NCBI GenBank assembly: GCA_026874595.1
Contig: CM049308.1
Coordinates: 70,528,624 to 70,592,623 of the forward strand
Origin: Sipunculus nudus
Lineage: Eukaryota > Annelida > Sipuncula > Golfingiida > Sipunculidae
Direction of reading: 5' to 3'
Length of the DNA: 64,000 nucleotides
Part shown: piece by piece, positions 10,441 to 21,533 of the stretch
Layout of the letters: each line of letters starts with the position of its first letter
Numbering within the stretch: the stretch's first letter is position 1
The notes under the pieces: model-generated
Database searches by the model: none
What the model saw: the letters and a program-made list of their open reading frames with translations, nothing else
What the model was told of the DNA's origin: nothing
Program-made: the position numbers and the translations under genes

Positions 10441-11770
10441 CAGTGTTAGCAATACATATTGGTACATATAATGCTTTCTTTCTAAGTGTTCGTAACATAA
10501 GGCAGCATTAACTTCAAGGTACTTGCATATTTATACATATATCTTAGTATCCAGTACATATAGACAGTGTGTGTTATAAATCCCACTGTGGGGCATCCAT
10601 TTAATTTTGTTAATCTTTTCTTATACTCTCAGATCTGATCCAGAAGATAAGCTGCAATGGAGGAATGAGGCATAGGCCTAATTAACTAAAATGAAACCAA
10701 AATCAAATACATTGGCACATATTGTAGTCATTCATACAAATCAATATCTGATATCTAATAAAAAAGTCATATAAAAAGTCATATATATCAAATAAAAAAT
10801 TTTTACAACATCTCAACCAAACTGTTGAAGGTAACTGGTCACATGCTTAAACAACTACATTTAAAAACTGCTGATTGGTTGTTGTGTGTTATAACTATTC
10901 TAAAAATGTAATTGTTAAAGTTTGGGTGCTAACCCGTGACAGGGGGCCATGTCACTTGGCCAGATGATTCAGAAGAAACAGGTTGCAAAATATAAATGTT
11001 GGTTTTTGTGATGTAGTTTTACATCTCATATTAGGCCTTTGCTCTCTCATCAGCTTAAGTGTTAAATTGTATAATAATGTTTAAGTTTTAAGAGTATAAT
11101 TGCCAATGGGCATTCAGTGGTGGAACAGACCTGACAGATTTAGCAGACATTGGCCTAATGGTAGTTGTCATTCCAACTGGCCGATTTTCCTTTACCCGAG
11201 GAACTATAAAGAATAACTCATTCATTCATTGCTAAAAGCAGGTCATTGCTAAAAACTGATCATCATGCCAGCAGTCCCAAAGCAATTTCAAATGCAAGGT
11301 TGGGTTCAGCTATTGTAGTACTCATTATTGACACCAGGTGTCAGTATGTGCTAAATGCTCTCAAATGGAAGCAGAAATTGCATATCAAAATGAAGTGAAA
11401 TATTGGATATAATCAGCTCATATTTTCCACAGATGTTTACTTATTGTAATCTTTTAAAAAATGATAATATGCTTCTACTTGTATTAAAAATACCAAAATC
11501 TTTTGGTTATTTTATTCCAATATCATGGTGATATGTTTGATTAAAGAAAGTGTTGATCATATGCTAAAGTGCATCCATCAGTGTAAAGTTCTTTTTGCAA
11601 TAGACAGGAGGGCATATTGATGTTATTTTAACAATACTAAATACTCAGATTGAACCGTAATTATTCAAAATTATCAACCAATACAAATAATTTCATGCCC
11701 CATGTTCTGAAATGCCCATTCACCTACCTTTTGAAAAAAAGAATTTATGTGATTTCTGGCTTCCTCTTTT
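10441..11770. other. Intron 5 middle: no recognised element
   Basis: AT-rich intronic sequence. I find no exon in phase 1, no terminal repeats and no RNA-like structure. Confidence 0.55.
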
Positions 11771-14700
11771 TAGCTCAGCTGACTATAAGTCATCTGAGCT
11801 ATAGTCATGGTCCATTGTCCGTCGTCCGTCCGTCTGTCTGTCCGTCCGTCCGTCCGTCTGTCCGTCTGGATGTCCGTCCGTAAGACTGGCACGTTTCGAC
11901 ACCGTTGGACCTACGAATCTGAATTTCGGCATACAGTTAGATGTCCCCATAATCTCCTACCATGCCAAAAATTGGGTCAATAGGACTTCGTTCCTTTGAG
12001 ATATTAAGGAAAAACCTCAATTTTTTATTAGAAATCCATTTTCACACTTCAGGACTGCCTTATATCAAAACCACTCATCTGGTTTTCTTCATTTTTACCA
12101 TAAATATTCCTCTATATAGTTCCTATGTACATGCCAGATATAAAGTCAGTATTATATAATTTAAAAAAGTTATGGGCCCAAACATAATGGACTTTGTAAA
12201 AAAATCAGGAAGATATTTGGTCACTTAAGACCAAAAGTGTTAAAGGTAGGGACTTTTTTCCAGTAATACTACTTTAAATAATCAAAATTTAATTGTATAC
12301 CAAAAATTAGATCAAAATCTGTTAAATTTTTTTAAATATTGGCAAAAATATAAAATTGGTACCTTAAATTTTGCCCAACTTTGGCCATGGCACATTTTTT
12401 TCCTGTAAGTACTGTGGATTTTAATTTTCACACCATGTATACATAAGGATTTAATCTGTTAAAATCTGAAATTTGAAAATAAAAGCTGCAAAATTAGGCT
12501 AGTTAATGAATTTTTTTGGAGGCTCTTGTTGTAATCCCTTACATTGTCAAGCAGTCCACTTTGATGACTGTAGGTCATTCAGTGCACATCTCTATGCTCC
12601 CCAGGCTGTTGACATAATTTTAGATGTCCCCAAAATCTCCTACCATACCGAAAATTGGGTCATTAGGACTTTGTTCCTTCGAGATATTAAGGAAAAAAAA
12701 CTCTGTTTTCCATAAAAAAAAGCCATTGTTACACTTCAAGGCTGCCTAATATCAAAACCACTGATCTGTTTTTGATCGTATTTAGTATTCACATTCTTTT
12801 ATACATTTTCTATGAACATACCAAAAATTAGGTCAGTATTGGGTATTATTTTGAAGTTATGGGCCAAAACATAATGCAATTTTTTAAAAAATCAGGAAAT
12901 ATATTTACTCACCTAACATGAGAATTTCTGAACCTAGAGACTTTTTTCAGGAATATAACTTTATTTAATTAAGATTCAATTGTTTACCCAAAATTAAATC
13001 TGAATTTTGCAAATTTTTCAAGTTTTTAGCATAAATAAAAAATCAATACCTTAAATTTTGTCCAACTTTGACACTGTTGATTTAATTTTCCCAGCATATA
13101 TGCATAAGGATTTATTCTTTTAAAATCTGAACTTTCAAAAGAAATTGATTGGAATGAATAGCTTTTATTCATGTTTTCATACACCGTGTCAAGTGTTGTT
13201 TACATCTAGCCCACCTAGTAGTACAGCCTTCACTTGCATTATGTAACCCACCCCAGGCAGCTCACCTTGGCCCAGCTTGGCCACTACTAGCAGGCTTCCC
13301 CTCTGCCCTGCACTCATCCCCCCAGCTGGTGCATAAACTAGATGAATGTTATAATTTTTCTGTATTTTATTTTATTCTTGGACATGCTACATTTAAGATT
13401 TGTATTGAACCACCAGGGTTACAATGATTAAAGTATACATTTAATTGTGTCCACAAAGTGGCATATTGCTGTGAAAGTGTGGATGTTCATGAGATAAGTA
13501 ATTCCTTACTTCAGAAGAGTAAAAACTTCACCAGGTGTGAAATTGACTATTAATTCCAGTAATTAATTAAAAGTGGGATAGTAATAAGCACAATGATATT
13601 GTTTGTCCCTCATTCAACCAACAGTGTATATAGTTTATTTGAAAAGATGTTTTATTTTATCAAATTTACTTTTATTTTATTTTGGTGAATAAAATTAAGC
13701 ATGTCCTGAAAACTCCAATGTGCAAAACTTTTTAATAGTGATTCAAGGAATATTCTTGTAGATGCCATGTTGTGGCATTATTTTCTTTTAAAAATCAGTT
13801 TAAACATTTATGATTTAAAAATAATAAAATATATGTGTATGCATAATATGACCCAGTGTTTTTTACTCTGTATATATAATGATTGCAACTTTTGCAACAA
13901 TTCTAATATTTTAACTTATATTTTCAGGTTTTTTTAATTAAAAATTTATAAACCTGTAAATAAAAAAATGAATCAGATAAAAACTTCTTAATGGAAAAAG
14001 TGGATCTGCTTAAAAAAATAGGATTATATATAAACTTAAATGCATTATTCTCTTGAAAGTGAAATAAAGGTATTAGTCCATTCTGTCCATTTGCCTGTCC
14101 ATCTGTAAATTTTCGTATGCAACACAGTATCTCAAAACTTTTACTGTTTTTCTTCATGATAGTCTTGTATTAGTTTGCAATCATATATTTAGAACTTTAA
14201 TATAACCAAGTAGGAGGGCCCCTTTCCTCTTAGCTTTTCATATTCTTATATAAATGAAAAACATTACAATAGAATATTTCTACATCCACCTTCATGCTGC
14301 CCTCACTTTTCCCTTCTCCGAACCCCATCCCAAAGTTAGCCTCAGTAAGCAAGAACAAGATGAATCAGATATATTCATACTTTAATATTTTGTATAACTA
14401 TTTGTCCATAGGTACCTATGTACATGCCAGAAATTATGTCAATATTGTGTAATATGTAGACATAGTGGGCATCACAATAATGTACCTTGTCAAGACTAAA
14501 GAGATATTGTGTCATACAGTCACATATTCATAAATCACTTCATCAGCATAGTTAATCATAACATCATATCTGTCAAATTGAACGCTTGCAGACTACCATA
14601 CACTTTAGATCCTTCAACAAATAGCCTTATCATCATTCTACTACTGCTTATTACTGCTGTCATTGCATTCATATTTGCTCAAATATATCACAATTTTCAA

Positions 14701-14925
14701 CCCCTCCTAAATAAATAAAAAATTAACCACTTTATTTGACTCTATTAATCCATCAGTCAGGTAATTTCATTTATCATTTACTCACATATTACATTACATT
14801 CCTTTATAATAGCCCAACATGTACATGATATTCATAAGCTTTATCGACTTGATATAGTATCACAGTGGAGAAACATTTATAGTCCAATCATGATCAGCTG
14901 AGCGCCGTGACCCATGGGTCCCTTG
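11771..14925 (+). mobile_element. Helitron2/HINE-like non-autonomous element (copy 2, most complete)
   Basis: The 5' end reads TAGCTCAGCTGAC followed by ATAAGTCATCTGAGC, then a TCCG/TCTG array (about 11818-11880). The 3' end reads TCAGCTGAGCG, the palindrome GACCCATGGGTC and CCTTG, then TTTTT. GCTCAGCTGA near the left end and its complement TCAGCTGAGC near the right end form subterminal inverted repeats. Inside, a module of about 674 bp is present twice (compare GATGTCCCCATAATCTCCTA at about 11940 with GATGTCCCCAAAATCTCCTA at about 12623). Short subterminal repeats, one 3' palindrome, internal tandem modules and T/T insertion fit Helentron-associated elements. No Rep/helicase frame is present. 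Confidence 0.6.
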
Positions 14926-16204
14926 TTTTTATTATCAATGATCTAAGTGTAATTTTGATTGTGACGTTCTTATGAGGCCTTTGTGAAGAATGTGTGAACT
15001 TGTTTATCAACAACATGTTTGTACACACAGCAATGTTTACAAATGGGGAAAACATGTAACCTCAGGTGGCAGGTTGCATATATGCGGAGGTAGAAAGGTT
15101 GCTTGTTGCAAAATGCCATTTGCAAAGCTCTGGCATATCTGACGAACTGCCAGATGCCCTTGTTGAATTTGTTTTGATTATTTCAGTGGGCTCCTACATA
15201 TTATAAACATATTGATAAAAACAAAACAAGCAGCCTGTGTGCGGTGATATCCACGTTTTCTGGCCTATTATTATGAAAGCTCCAAGGGGTTACCTTTAGT
15301 TTATAAAGGTCAGATTGGTGATGAGGCACCTTCAAAGTTTATGAAGCTTGTATCTACACTGTTATTGCTATCTACTTTAGCGGTTATCTAATAATATGAT
15401 GTAACAATATAGTATGGTGTCAGGGTTCTAATACTATTATTCTCAGCCATTAACTTGTTTGTGGACCTGATGTCAGGTTGCACTACTGTTGTGAAAAAAT
15501 GCCTTTTTTAAATGGCAAGAAAATAAAATAATTAGATGTGTGGCAGTTGTATGACTACCTTGTCATGTACCTCCACAGGGTCTCTTTTATCAGGCTTTCA
15601 TGCATTGTACTACAGTGTCACCCAATAAAATTTTCACATTTAACTTTCAGTTTAAAATATATTATATTGATCCAGCTTACCTCCAAAATTATCGGATTGT
15701 TCTTGTAGTTTTACCCTAACCCTCTACAGATTTCATCAAAATCAAAATCTGCTCATAATTCTTTTGTAAAGTTGCTTATAGGCAAACCAACCAACCAAGG
15801 GGAAAACATTATATCCTAGATGAGTGGAGGTATATTAATTTTGGGAATTTTAATCATCTTTACTATAATCTGTTTGTTTGGGAGACATTCTCTCATTGAG
15901 TGCTTCAGTTCATAATATCAGCTCATTTGACATCTAGTCATGCTAGCCTGTATTGATATTTGGTCTGCCACAAGGTGCCACCCTTGAAGCTATGCAGACA
16001 ACATCAGAGCAAAAATAATAGTCACATGCACCAGAAAGAAATACTCTAAATATGGAAAAATCAAATGTGCATGTTCAAGCTCGTTGAACAGATATTTCAC
16101 ACAGACATCACCATCACTTAGTCAAATGTCAAGAAAATTGGGACACATGTTTTAGACTTATATCTGTTTTTGCTACTGCAAAACCAAAGCCATTCTATAG
16201 TCCA
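14926..16204. other. Intron 5, late part, holding repeat family C and a retroelement-like tail
   Basis: Family C repeat: 15010-15350 matches 20800-21110 (shared TTGAAT-TGT-TGGATTAT-like and CAGCCTGTGTGC words) and, inverted, 5880-6062. A second block at 15640-15840 ends with TAATTCTTTTGTAAAGTTGC, an AACC-rich tail (CAAACCAACCAACCAAGG) and a GTGGAGGTATATTAA end. That pattern (repeated AAAC/AACC then a GGAGG end) is the 3' tail of a common marine-invertebrate interspersed repeat; 49680-49885 has a related tail. No coding exon is present. Confidence 0.5.
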
Positions 16205-16633
16205 TTTCACCACCTGCTGTCCACCTGTTTTTGCAGATAATTTTCATACATGTTTATATTTTTCAATTATTTCCTAGAAAACTACATGCGGAGGTGACAA
16301 CCTAACACAGCAATTGAGAATTTTACAAAAAAATCCCCAATTTTTTAGAGTGTTTACATGACATCATCCAATCAGAAACTGTCAATTAAATTTTTTTTTA
16401 CCATGTGACCAATGACCTTGACACCATAAGTGGGTCTGATAAGTTGTAAAATGAAGACTGATTTCTCTTGGTTTCAAATAATTCTGTTTCTTAAATAAAG
16501 TGTAAGGTAGGTTTTTTTTTACCTTATTGAAAATTAGGTCATTTAATCCTCTACACTATAAATGTTTCCCTTGAATTGTAACTAATAAATATTTTCATAG
16601 CCAAAATAAGGTGGACATGAGGGGATGAAACAG
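16205..16633 (+). mobile_element. MITE with CTGTCCACCTG-type termini, left inverted copy
   Basis: The left terminus contains CTGTCCACCTGTTTTTGCAG and the right terminus AAGGTGGACATGAGGGG, whose complement matches the left end, so the element has its own terminal inverted repeats. About 16338-16633 is closely matched in reverse complement by 18018-18330. Shared words are ACATGACATCATCCAATCAG, ATGTGACCAATGACCTTGA, AGTGTAAGGTAGG (near-identical) and GAAAATTAGG-CATTTAATC. Its end lies only 68 bp before the acceptor of the exon at 16702. No coding content is seen. Confidence 0.7.
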
Positions 16634-16701
16634 ACTGTAGCTGTACCTTGGAGGACTGGTGCACTCTCTTCTGATTGTCATTTTCTTTTATGTGTCTGTA
16701 G

Positions 16702-16871
16702 AAACTGTGCTGGATCTGGCACAGATGCAGGAGAATCCAGAGGAAGCGGTCACTGTATCCAACTTAAACGGCCGCACGTGCCTTCACATCGCTGCCATCA
16801 AGAACAACCTGACGCTGTGTAAACTGTTACTGGACCAGAATGCCGACGTCAACGCAGTCATGCAAGATAAT
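16702..16871 (+). CDS. Ankyrin gene exon (ANK repeats 9-10), enclosed by inverted repeats
   Basis: The acceptor TTTTATGTGTCTGTAG ends at 16701; the donor GTAAGT starts at 16872; phase 1 in, phase 0 out. It encodes ETVLDLAQMQENPEEAVTVS, completing repeat 9, then NLNGRTCLHIAAIKNNLTLC with KLLLDQNADVNAVMQDN. Repeat 10 runs directly into GKNLTPLDLANQHG in the next exon, 23 kb away. Its length of 170 nt is not divisible by three, so skipping it would shift the frame. Inverted MITE copies lie on both sides (see findings). Confidence 0.92.
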
Positions 16872-16959
16872 GTAAGTACACCGGGCATTCCTAGGACAAG
16901 TTCACTTTCTGCATTTATTGAGTCATTGGACTTTGGAGCAGAAGATCCAAAGTTCAATT

Positions 16960-17092
16960 ACCGTATTTATTCCAATTTGGCGATCCCTCTTATTTCTCGA
17001 CCCCAAAAAATATTTTGAAAGCATAATTTCTAAAATGACTCTTATTTCTCGACTGCCGACGATGTTTTCTGTCGACGATGTTAAGGTGAAAT
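16960..17092 (+). repeat. Short repeat flank with CTCTTATTTCTCGAC words
   Basis: CTCTTATTTCTCGACC at about 16986-17001 and CTCTTATTTCTCGACTG at about 17039-17055 are echoed by CTCTAATATCTCGACC at about 17934 and ATTATCTCGACC at about 17989. This suggests the two flanks of the 5S-like unit derive from one element, or that it inserted into one. The 5' flank ATTACCGTATTTATTCCAA resembles a DNA-transposon end, but I cannot find its partner. Confidence 0.4.
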
Positions 17093-17857
17093 GTCTCCGT
17101 CTCTCACGGGCAACGCAGTTTGTATCTGACTAGATTCTTATTACACTGGGCATCCACATCAAACTTGCTTCCAATAAAATTTATGAAGATACAAAGATGG
17201 GTTTTTCATAATATATAAACTTGATAAAGCGTTCAAGATCCAAATGGGTGTCCGTGAAGAAGCAAACTCATGTACCGTTCCTGGTACGCACGTGCCTCGT
17301 GTGCAATTCACGTGGGATCTTCAGCAATAATATTTACAAAATACTGCAAAGCTCGCGTGGTGGAACAACTCTGACACAGGTGGAACTGTCATCTTAGTTA
17401 AGTTTAAACGACCCCAGTTAGTTTTTGGATGGGTGACTGCCTATACAAAACAAGGCCCGATCGAGGGCACGCGAGCTAGGACCATTTCCGGTCATATATA
17501 TTTTAACGCGCCTTTACTTTCCTATATTTATTACGTATTATGCAAATAAAAGTTATCTGATAATAGGCAGTTATTTTTTATAAAGTCTTCTTCCAACTTG
17601 ATGCAGCTGCTTGTCCCTTTTCGGCCCGCCAGTATTGCCGCCTTGCGGGTTAACTTGAAACAACTGGTGGTTACATGAGTTGCCGTCTATGGCAAGTGAT
17701 CATACCTATACGCAAAGTAGTAATCATTTTGTAAAGTGATTGAGCTCAGTTTGATTAATCATTTGCGGACTGCGTATAATTTATGTGACGGCTGGAAGCC
17801 CGCTTGTAGAAAATACTGTTAAGATAACAAAACAAACTTATATACAACCAAATTATC
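17093..17857 (+). repeat. Duplicated 765-bp block A, copy 1 (carries 5S-like unit)
   Basis: 17093-17857 is nearly identical to 18640-19405. The few differences include CAGCAATAAT/CAGCAGTAAT, GGCAAGTGATCAT/GTCAAGTGATCGT and CCGCTTG/CCGTTTG. The block is markedly less AT-rich and more CpG-bearing than the intron around it. It contains the 5S-like 126-bp unit and a hairpin-like CCCGCC...TTGCGGG segment (about 17624-17650). Near identity indicates a recent duplication. Confidence 0.9.
17351..17476 (+). ncRNA. 5S-rRNA-like sequence, copy 1 (pseudogene or SINE head)
   Basis: The core AGTTAAG, 14 nt, GTTAGTTTTTGGATGGGTGA, CTGCCT matches the 5S rRNA signature AGTTAAGC...GTTAGTACTTGGATGGGTGACCGCCT with the same 14-nt spacing. 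This includes the internal control region (A box, intermediate element and C box). The 126-nt unit is closed by a perfect 9-bp pair, GCTCGCGTG (17351-17359) with CACGCGAGC (17468-17476), in the position of 5S helix I but with a different sequence. The 5' half is diverged and the segment after the C box is about 12 nt longer than in 5S. A TTTT run at 17501 could terminate Pol III. It is not a functional ribosomal 5S; it is a 5S-derived element or a structured relic. Confidence 0.6.
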
Positions 17858-18022
17858 ACCCAATTCATATGACCGCTCGAGTGTCAGAGCGGCTCGATCT
17901 GCGTCTCTACGGAAGGTTATCAAACCGCATGCCTCTAATATCTCGACCACCTCAAATTCTGCATGAAGATAATTTTCAAATATCCTCCATTATCTCGACC
18001 TCTGAGAAAACTGTAGTCTGAT

Positions 18023-18335
18023 TCTTCCCCTCCTGTCCACCTGTTTTTTGCAATGAAAATTTTTATTACCGGTAGTTACGTTTCAAGGGGAAAAATGTTT
18101 GTGTAGTATAAAAAGATTAAATGGCCTAATTTTCAAGCAGGTAAATAAATACCTACCTTACACATTATTTAAGAAACATAATTATTTAAAAATATAAGAA
18201 ATCAGTCTACATTTTAAAACATATTAGACACATGGCATCAAGGTCATTGGTCACATGCAAAAACAGCCTCAATTGACAGCTGCTGATTGGATGATGTCAT
18301 GAAAACACTCTACTTGAAAAAAATATAACCAACCA
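18023..18335 (-). mobile_element. MITE with CTGTCCACCTG-type terminus, right inverted copy (truncated)
   Basis: Read in reverse complement this segment follows 16338-16633 throughout, ending in CTGTCCACCTGTTTTTTGCA at about 18032-18051. The far terminus seen in the left copy (16205-16335) is missing. It lies between blocks A and B and is absent from the second A-B copy. Confidence 0.65.
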
Positions 18336-18351
18336 AAACAAAGATGGCGAC

Positions 18352-18646
18352 TCATGAAAGGACACATCATATCTGCCAGATCATTGTGAAGAGAATAAAA
18401 CGCTGTGAAACATAACGACAAGGTTCATACGAGGCCCTAAAAAAACATGAAAGTCGGAGAATACATTCCTGCAGAAATGAAGTACATGAATATCCTTATA
18501 TTTCTAGAAAATTACAAGTAGTTCATAAAAGTCATAAAAATTGCATTTATGCAGTTCTTTCTTTCAATAACATGGCTAGAGAATGCTGAATACAGTTATT
18601 CAAACAGTGAAAAGTCGGACTGCATGGTTGCAAAGTGTAGTCTCCG
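18352..18646 (+). repeat. Duplicated block B, copy 1
   Basis: The sequence starting TCATGAAAGGACACATCATA and running to GCAAAGTGTAGTCTC recurs at 19403-19695 with about two substitutions (GTTCATACG/GTTCATATG, AAAGTCGG/AAAGTTGG). Copy 1 runs straight into block A copy 2 with an overlap of a few bases (GTCTC). Confidence 0.85.
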
Positions 18647-19405
18647 TCTCTCACGGGCAACGCAGTTTGTATCTGACTAGATTCTTATTACACTGGGCAT
18701 CCACATCAAACTTGCTTCCAATAAAATTTATGAAGATACAAAGATGGGTTTTTCATAATATATAAACTTGATAAAGCGTTCAAGATCCAAATGGGTGTCC
18801 GTGAAGAAGCAAACTCATGTACCGTTCCTGGTACGCACGTGCCTCGTGTGCAATTCACGTGGGATCTTCAGCAGTAATATTTACAAAATACTGCAAAGCT
18901 CGCGTGGTGGAACAACTCTGACACAGGTGGAACTGTCATCTTAGTTAAGTTTAAACGACCCCAGTTAGTTTTTGGATGGGTGACTGCCTATACAAAACAA
19001 GGCCCGATCGAGGGCACGCGAGCTAGGACCATTTCCGGTCATATATATTTTAACGCGCCTTTACTTTCCTATATTTATTACGTATTATGCAAATAAAAGT
19101 TATCTGATAATAGGCAGTTATTTTTTATAAAGTCTTCTTCCAACTTGATGCAGCTGCTTGTCCCTTTTCGGCCCGCCAGTATTGCCGCCTTGCGGGTTAA
19201 CTTGAAACAACTGGTGGTTACATGAGTTGCCGTCTATGTCAAGTGATCGTACCTATACGCAAAGTAGTAATCATTTTGTAAAGTGATTGAGCTCAGTTTG
19301 ATTAATCATTTGCGGACTGCGTATAATTTATGTGACGGCTGGAAGCCCGTTTGTAGAAAATACTGTTAAGATAACAAAACAAACTTATATACAACCAAAT
19401 TATCA
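18640..19405 (+). repeat. Duplicated block A, copy 2
   Basis: Second copy of 17093-17857. It is followed immediately by block B copy 2, without the roughly 490-bp segment (17858-18351) that separates A and B in the first copy. The order A-insert-B-A-B indicates a tandem duplication of A plus B, with loss of the insert in copy 2 or gain of it in copy 1. Confidence 0.9.
18898..19023 (+). ncRNA. 5S-rRNA-like sequence, copy 2
   Basis: Appears identical over 126 nt to copy 1, including the GCTCGCGTG/CACGCGAGC closing stem (18898-18906 with 19015-19023) and the TTGGATGGGTGAC core. A TTTT run follows about 25 nt downstream. Same interpretation as copy 1; the identity reflects recent block duplication and is not independent conservation. 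Confidence 0.6.
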
Positions 19406-19695
19406 TGAAAGGACACATCATATCTGCCAGATCATTGTGAAGAGAATAAAACGCTGTGAAACATAACGACAAGGTTCATATGAGGCCCTAAAAAAACATG
19501 AAAGTCGGAGAATACATTCCTGCAGAAATGAAGTACATGAATATCCTTATATTTCTAGAAAATTACAAGTAGTTCATAAAAGTCATAAAAATTGCATTTA
19601 TGCAGTTCTTTCTTTCAATAACATGGCTAGAGAATGCTGAATACAGTTATTCAAACAGTGAAAAGTTGGACTGCATGGTTGCAAAGTGTAGTCTC
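19403..19695 (+). repeat. Duplicated block B, copy 2
   Basis: Matches 18352-18646. Downstream sequence from about 19696 is ordinary AT-rich intron. Confidence 0.85.
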
Positions 19696-21220
19696 AGTCC
19701 AATGTGTTTCTCTCATATTATCTGTCATCCACTCTCTGAAGTCAAATGAATAGAACTATACTGCTATATGATTAACATTAGAATACTACAATGAATTAAA
19801 ATCCTGCAACTATGTCACTAACATGGAATACTGTGAATGAATTAGAATTATACAATTAAATGACCAACTTTTACATGGAGTATATGGAACCTTGAAACAC
19901 TCCAAAAATTAGAATTTAACAGTTAGTGAACAATAGTCTTTATTTAGTATGCATATGAATCCGCTGCATAAAACATTAACATGTTCTCTTTGTGACAGTT
20001 ATTGATATAAGTATATTTTCTACATGTCAAAATTATATCAAGAAATAAATATAAACATGTGTGGTTATAAGCTCTTGGTGACAGACCAGACTGCAGCCAT
20101 GCAAAACCCAGACAGTAGTAAGCAGTGGCTTGTAATAAATGACTTAATCCTACAAAAACTGTATGCAATAAATATTTACTCATGGGATCAGAATGCTATA
20201 AAGTGTGGGTCAATATTGTATTCTGATCTGGAGACAGGTTATTGTACACATTTCTATGTACTTTATTTGTATTTAAGTGTCTGATAAATATTTCCCGTCT
20301 TGGCTGCCAGGAGTACGGGGTCGGTCTATATAATCATGCTGTGTTACTCATACTTGCATTAACACGGGTGACACAGCTTCACAGAAGACTGCAGACTGTT
20401 AGGCTACTAGCTAGTGTACATAAGTAGTGGTATATATACAGCATAAGTGGAAATCTGCAAATAGCTTCTGAATTGTCAAGGCAGTCTAAATACCTGCCAA
20501 ATAAGTCTGACTCCCTGTGGAACTGATTGCTTGAAGTAGTGTTTGTCACCACACATTGAATATATATGATTCCTTATGCATGTCTACTCTTTCAACCATT
20601 TTATTTTAGATTTTTTAACACACACACACACATAAAAGATACTGAGTGCTTTGATATGGCTGGGAATACATGATGCATGGTCTTATCCAGTCTTAAAGCT
20701 ATCTATTCACTTACCTTTATGTATAAAGTTTATGTGATTCCTCACATACTCTCTTTACATTTTAATGAACTCTAGGTAATTCCTGTTAAGAAACGTTCTT
20801 TTAATGCCCCTGAGATGTATATGTCAGTTTGTTTCTCGACAGGCTGTTAGTAAACACACCAGTGTTGACAAGTGAACCTAAGGTTGTTGGTTGCATATGT
20901 GAAAAAGTTGAAATTTAAGATCACTTTAAAAGAAATTCTGCTGCTAGATGACCTTGTTGAATATGTCTGGATTATCTGGGTAGATCCATGGATATAAACA
21001 TAACAAACAGCCTGTGTGCAAGTGGATCAGCATTTTCTAGTCTATTTATATCAAAGGTTAAAGGGACTTCTTTTAGTTAAAATCAGATATCTGAATGGGC
21101 CCCTTTAATCTTTCTTTAATTGTTGTTTTGAGCCTACTCATACTGGGATATCTGACCTCAGCTGTCTTGGCAGTATACACAGTTTATAAATGCAATAAGA
21201 ATCAAGCAAAATATTCATTA
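19696..21220. other. Intron 6: AT-rich sequence with a family C repeat and a CA tract
   Basis: A (CA)n tract lies at about 20619-20632. The diverged family C repeat at 20800-21110 parallels 15010-15350 (GACCTTGTTGAAT-TGT, ACAAACAGCCTGTGTGC). No exon compatible with a phase-0/phase-0 insertion is evident. Confidence 0.5.
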
Positions 21221-21533
21221 GAACAAAAAAGTTTTAGTTCTCAGGCACTGCACAAGCCAGGCCCCCCTACATAAACAATTTTTATTTTAATTTTCAGTTG
21301 AAATTTACAGATTCAAAGTTCAGTTTGCTCAGACATTTCTTTAAGGCAAAAATTGTAAAATTTAATAATTTGTTTTGTCAAGCTGTGCTATCTAAGTAAA
21401 ACTAAGTCTGCTTTATCATGTTGTTCCCTGATCCTATGGAATTCTTTTGGAAAATATATAAACCAAAGGAGAAATAATGCATCCTCTGCCACTAATTTCT
21501 GAAAATGTACCTGATAAATCACCTTTTTTGGCC
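21221..21533 (+). mobile_element. PIF/Harbinger-like MITE, diverged copy
   Basis: The left part AAAAAAGTTTTAGTTCTCAG then GCAC, the middle GTTCCCTGATCCTATGG and the right CACCTTTTTTGGCC follow the same plan as the copies at 39406 and 59883. TTA precedes it (21218-21220) and TAA follows it (21534-21536). It is older and more diverged. Confidence 0.55.

Noticed and set aside
9977-10471. 164-codon open frame with two identical halves
   Set aside because: It exists only because a 225-bp non-coding unit is tandemly duplicated and 225 is divisible by three; it includes poly-G and poly-K artefacts and no domain.
14509-14718. 69-codon frame with a hydrophobic stretch, considered as a possible nuclear mitochondrial insertion or membrane protein
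   Set aside because: It lies inside the HINE-like element, has no recognisable mitochondrial gene order around it, and the similarity is only compositional.
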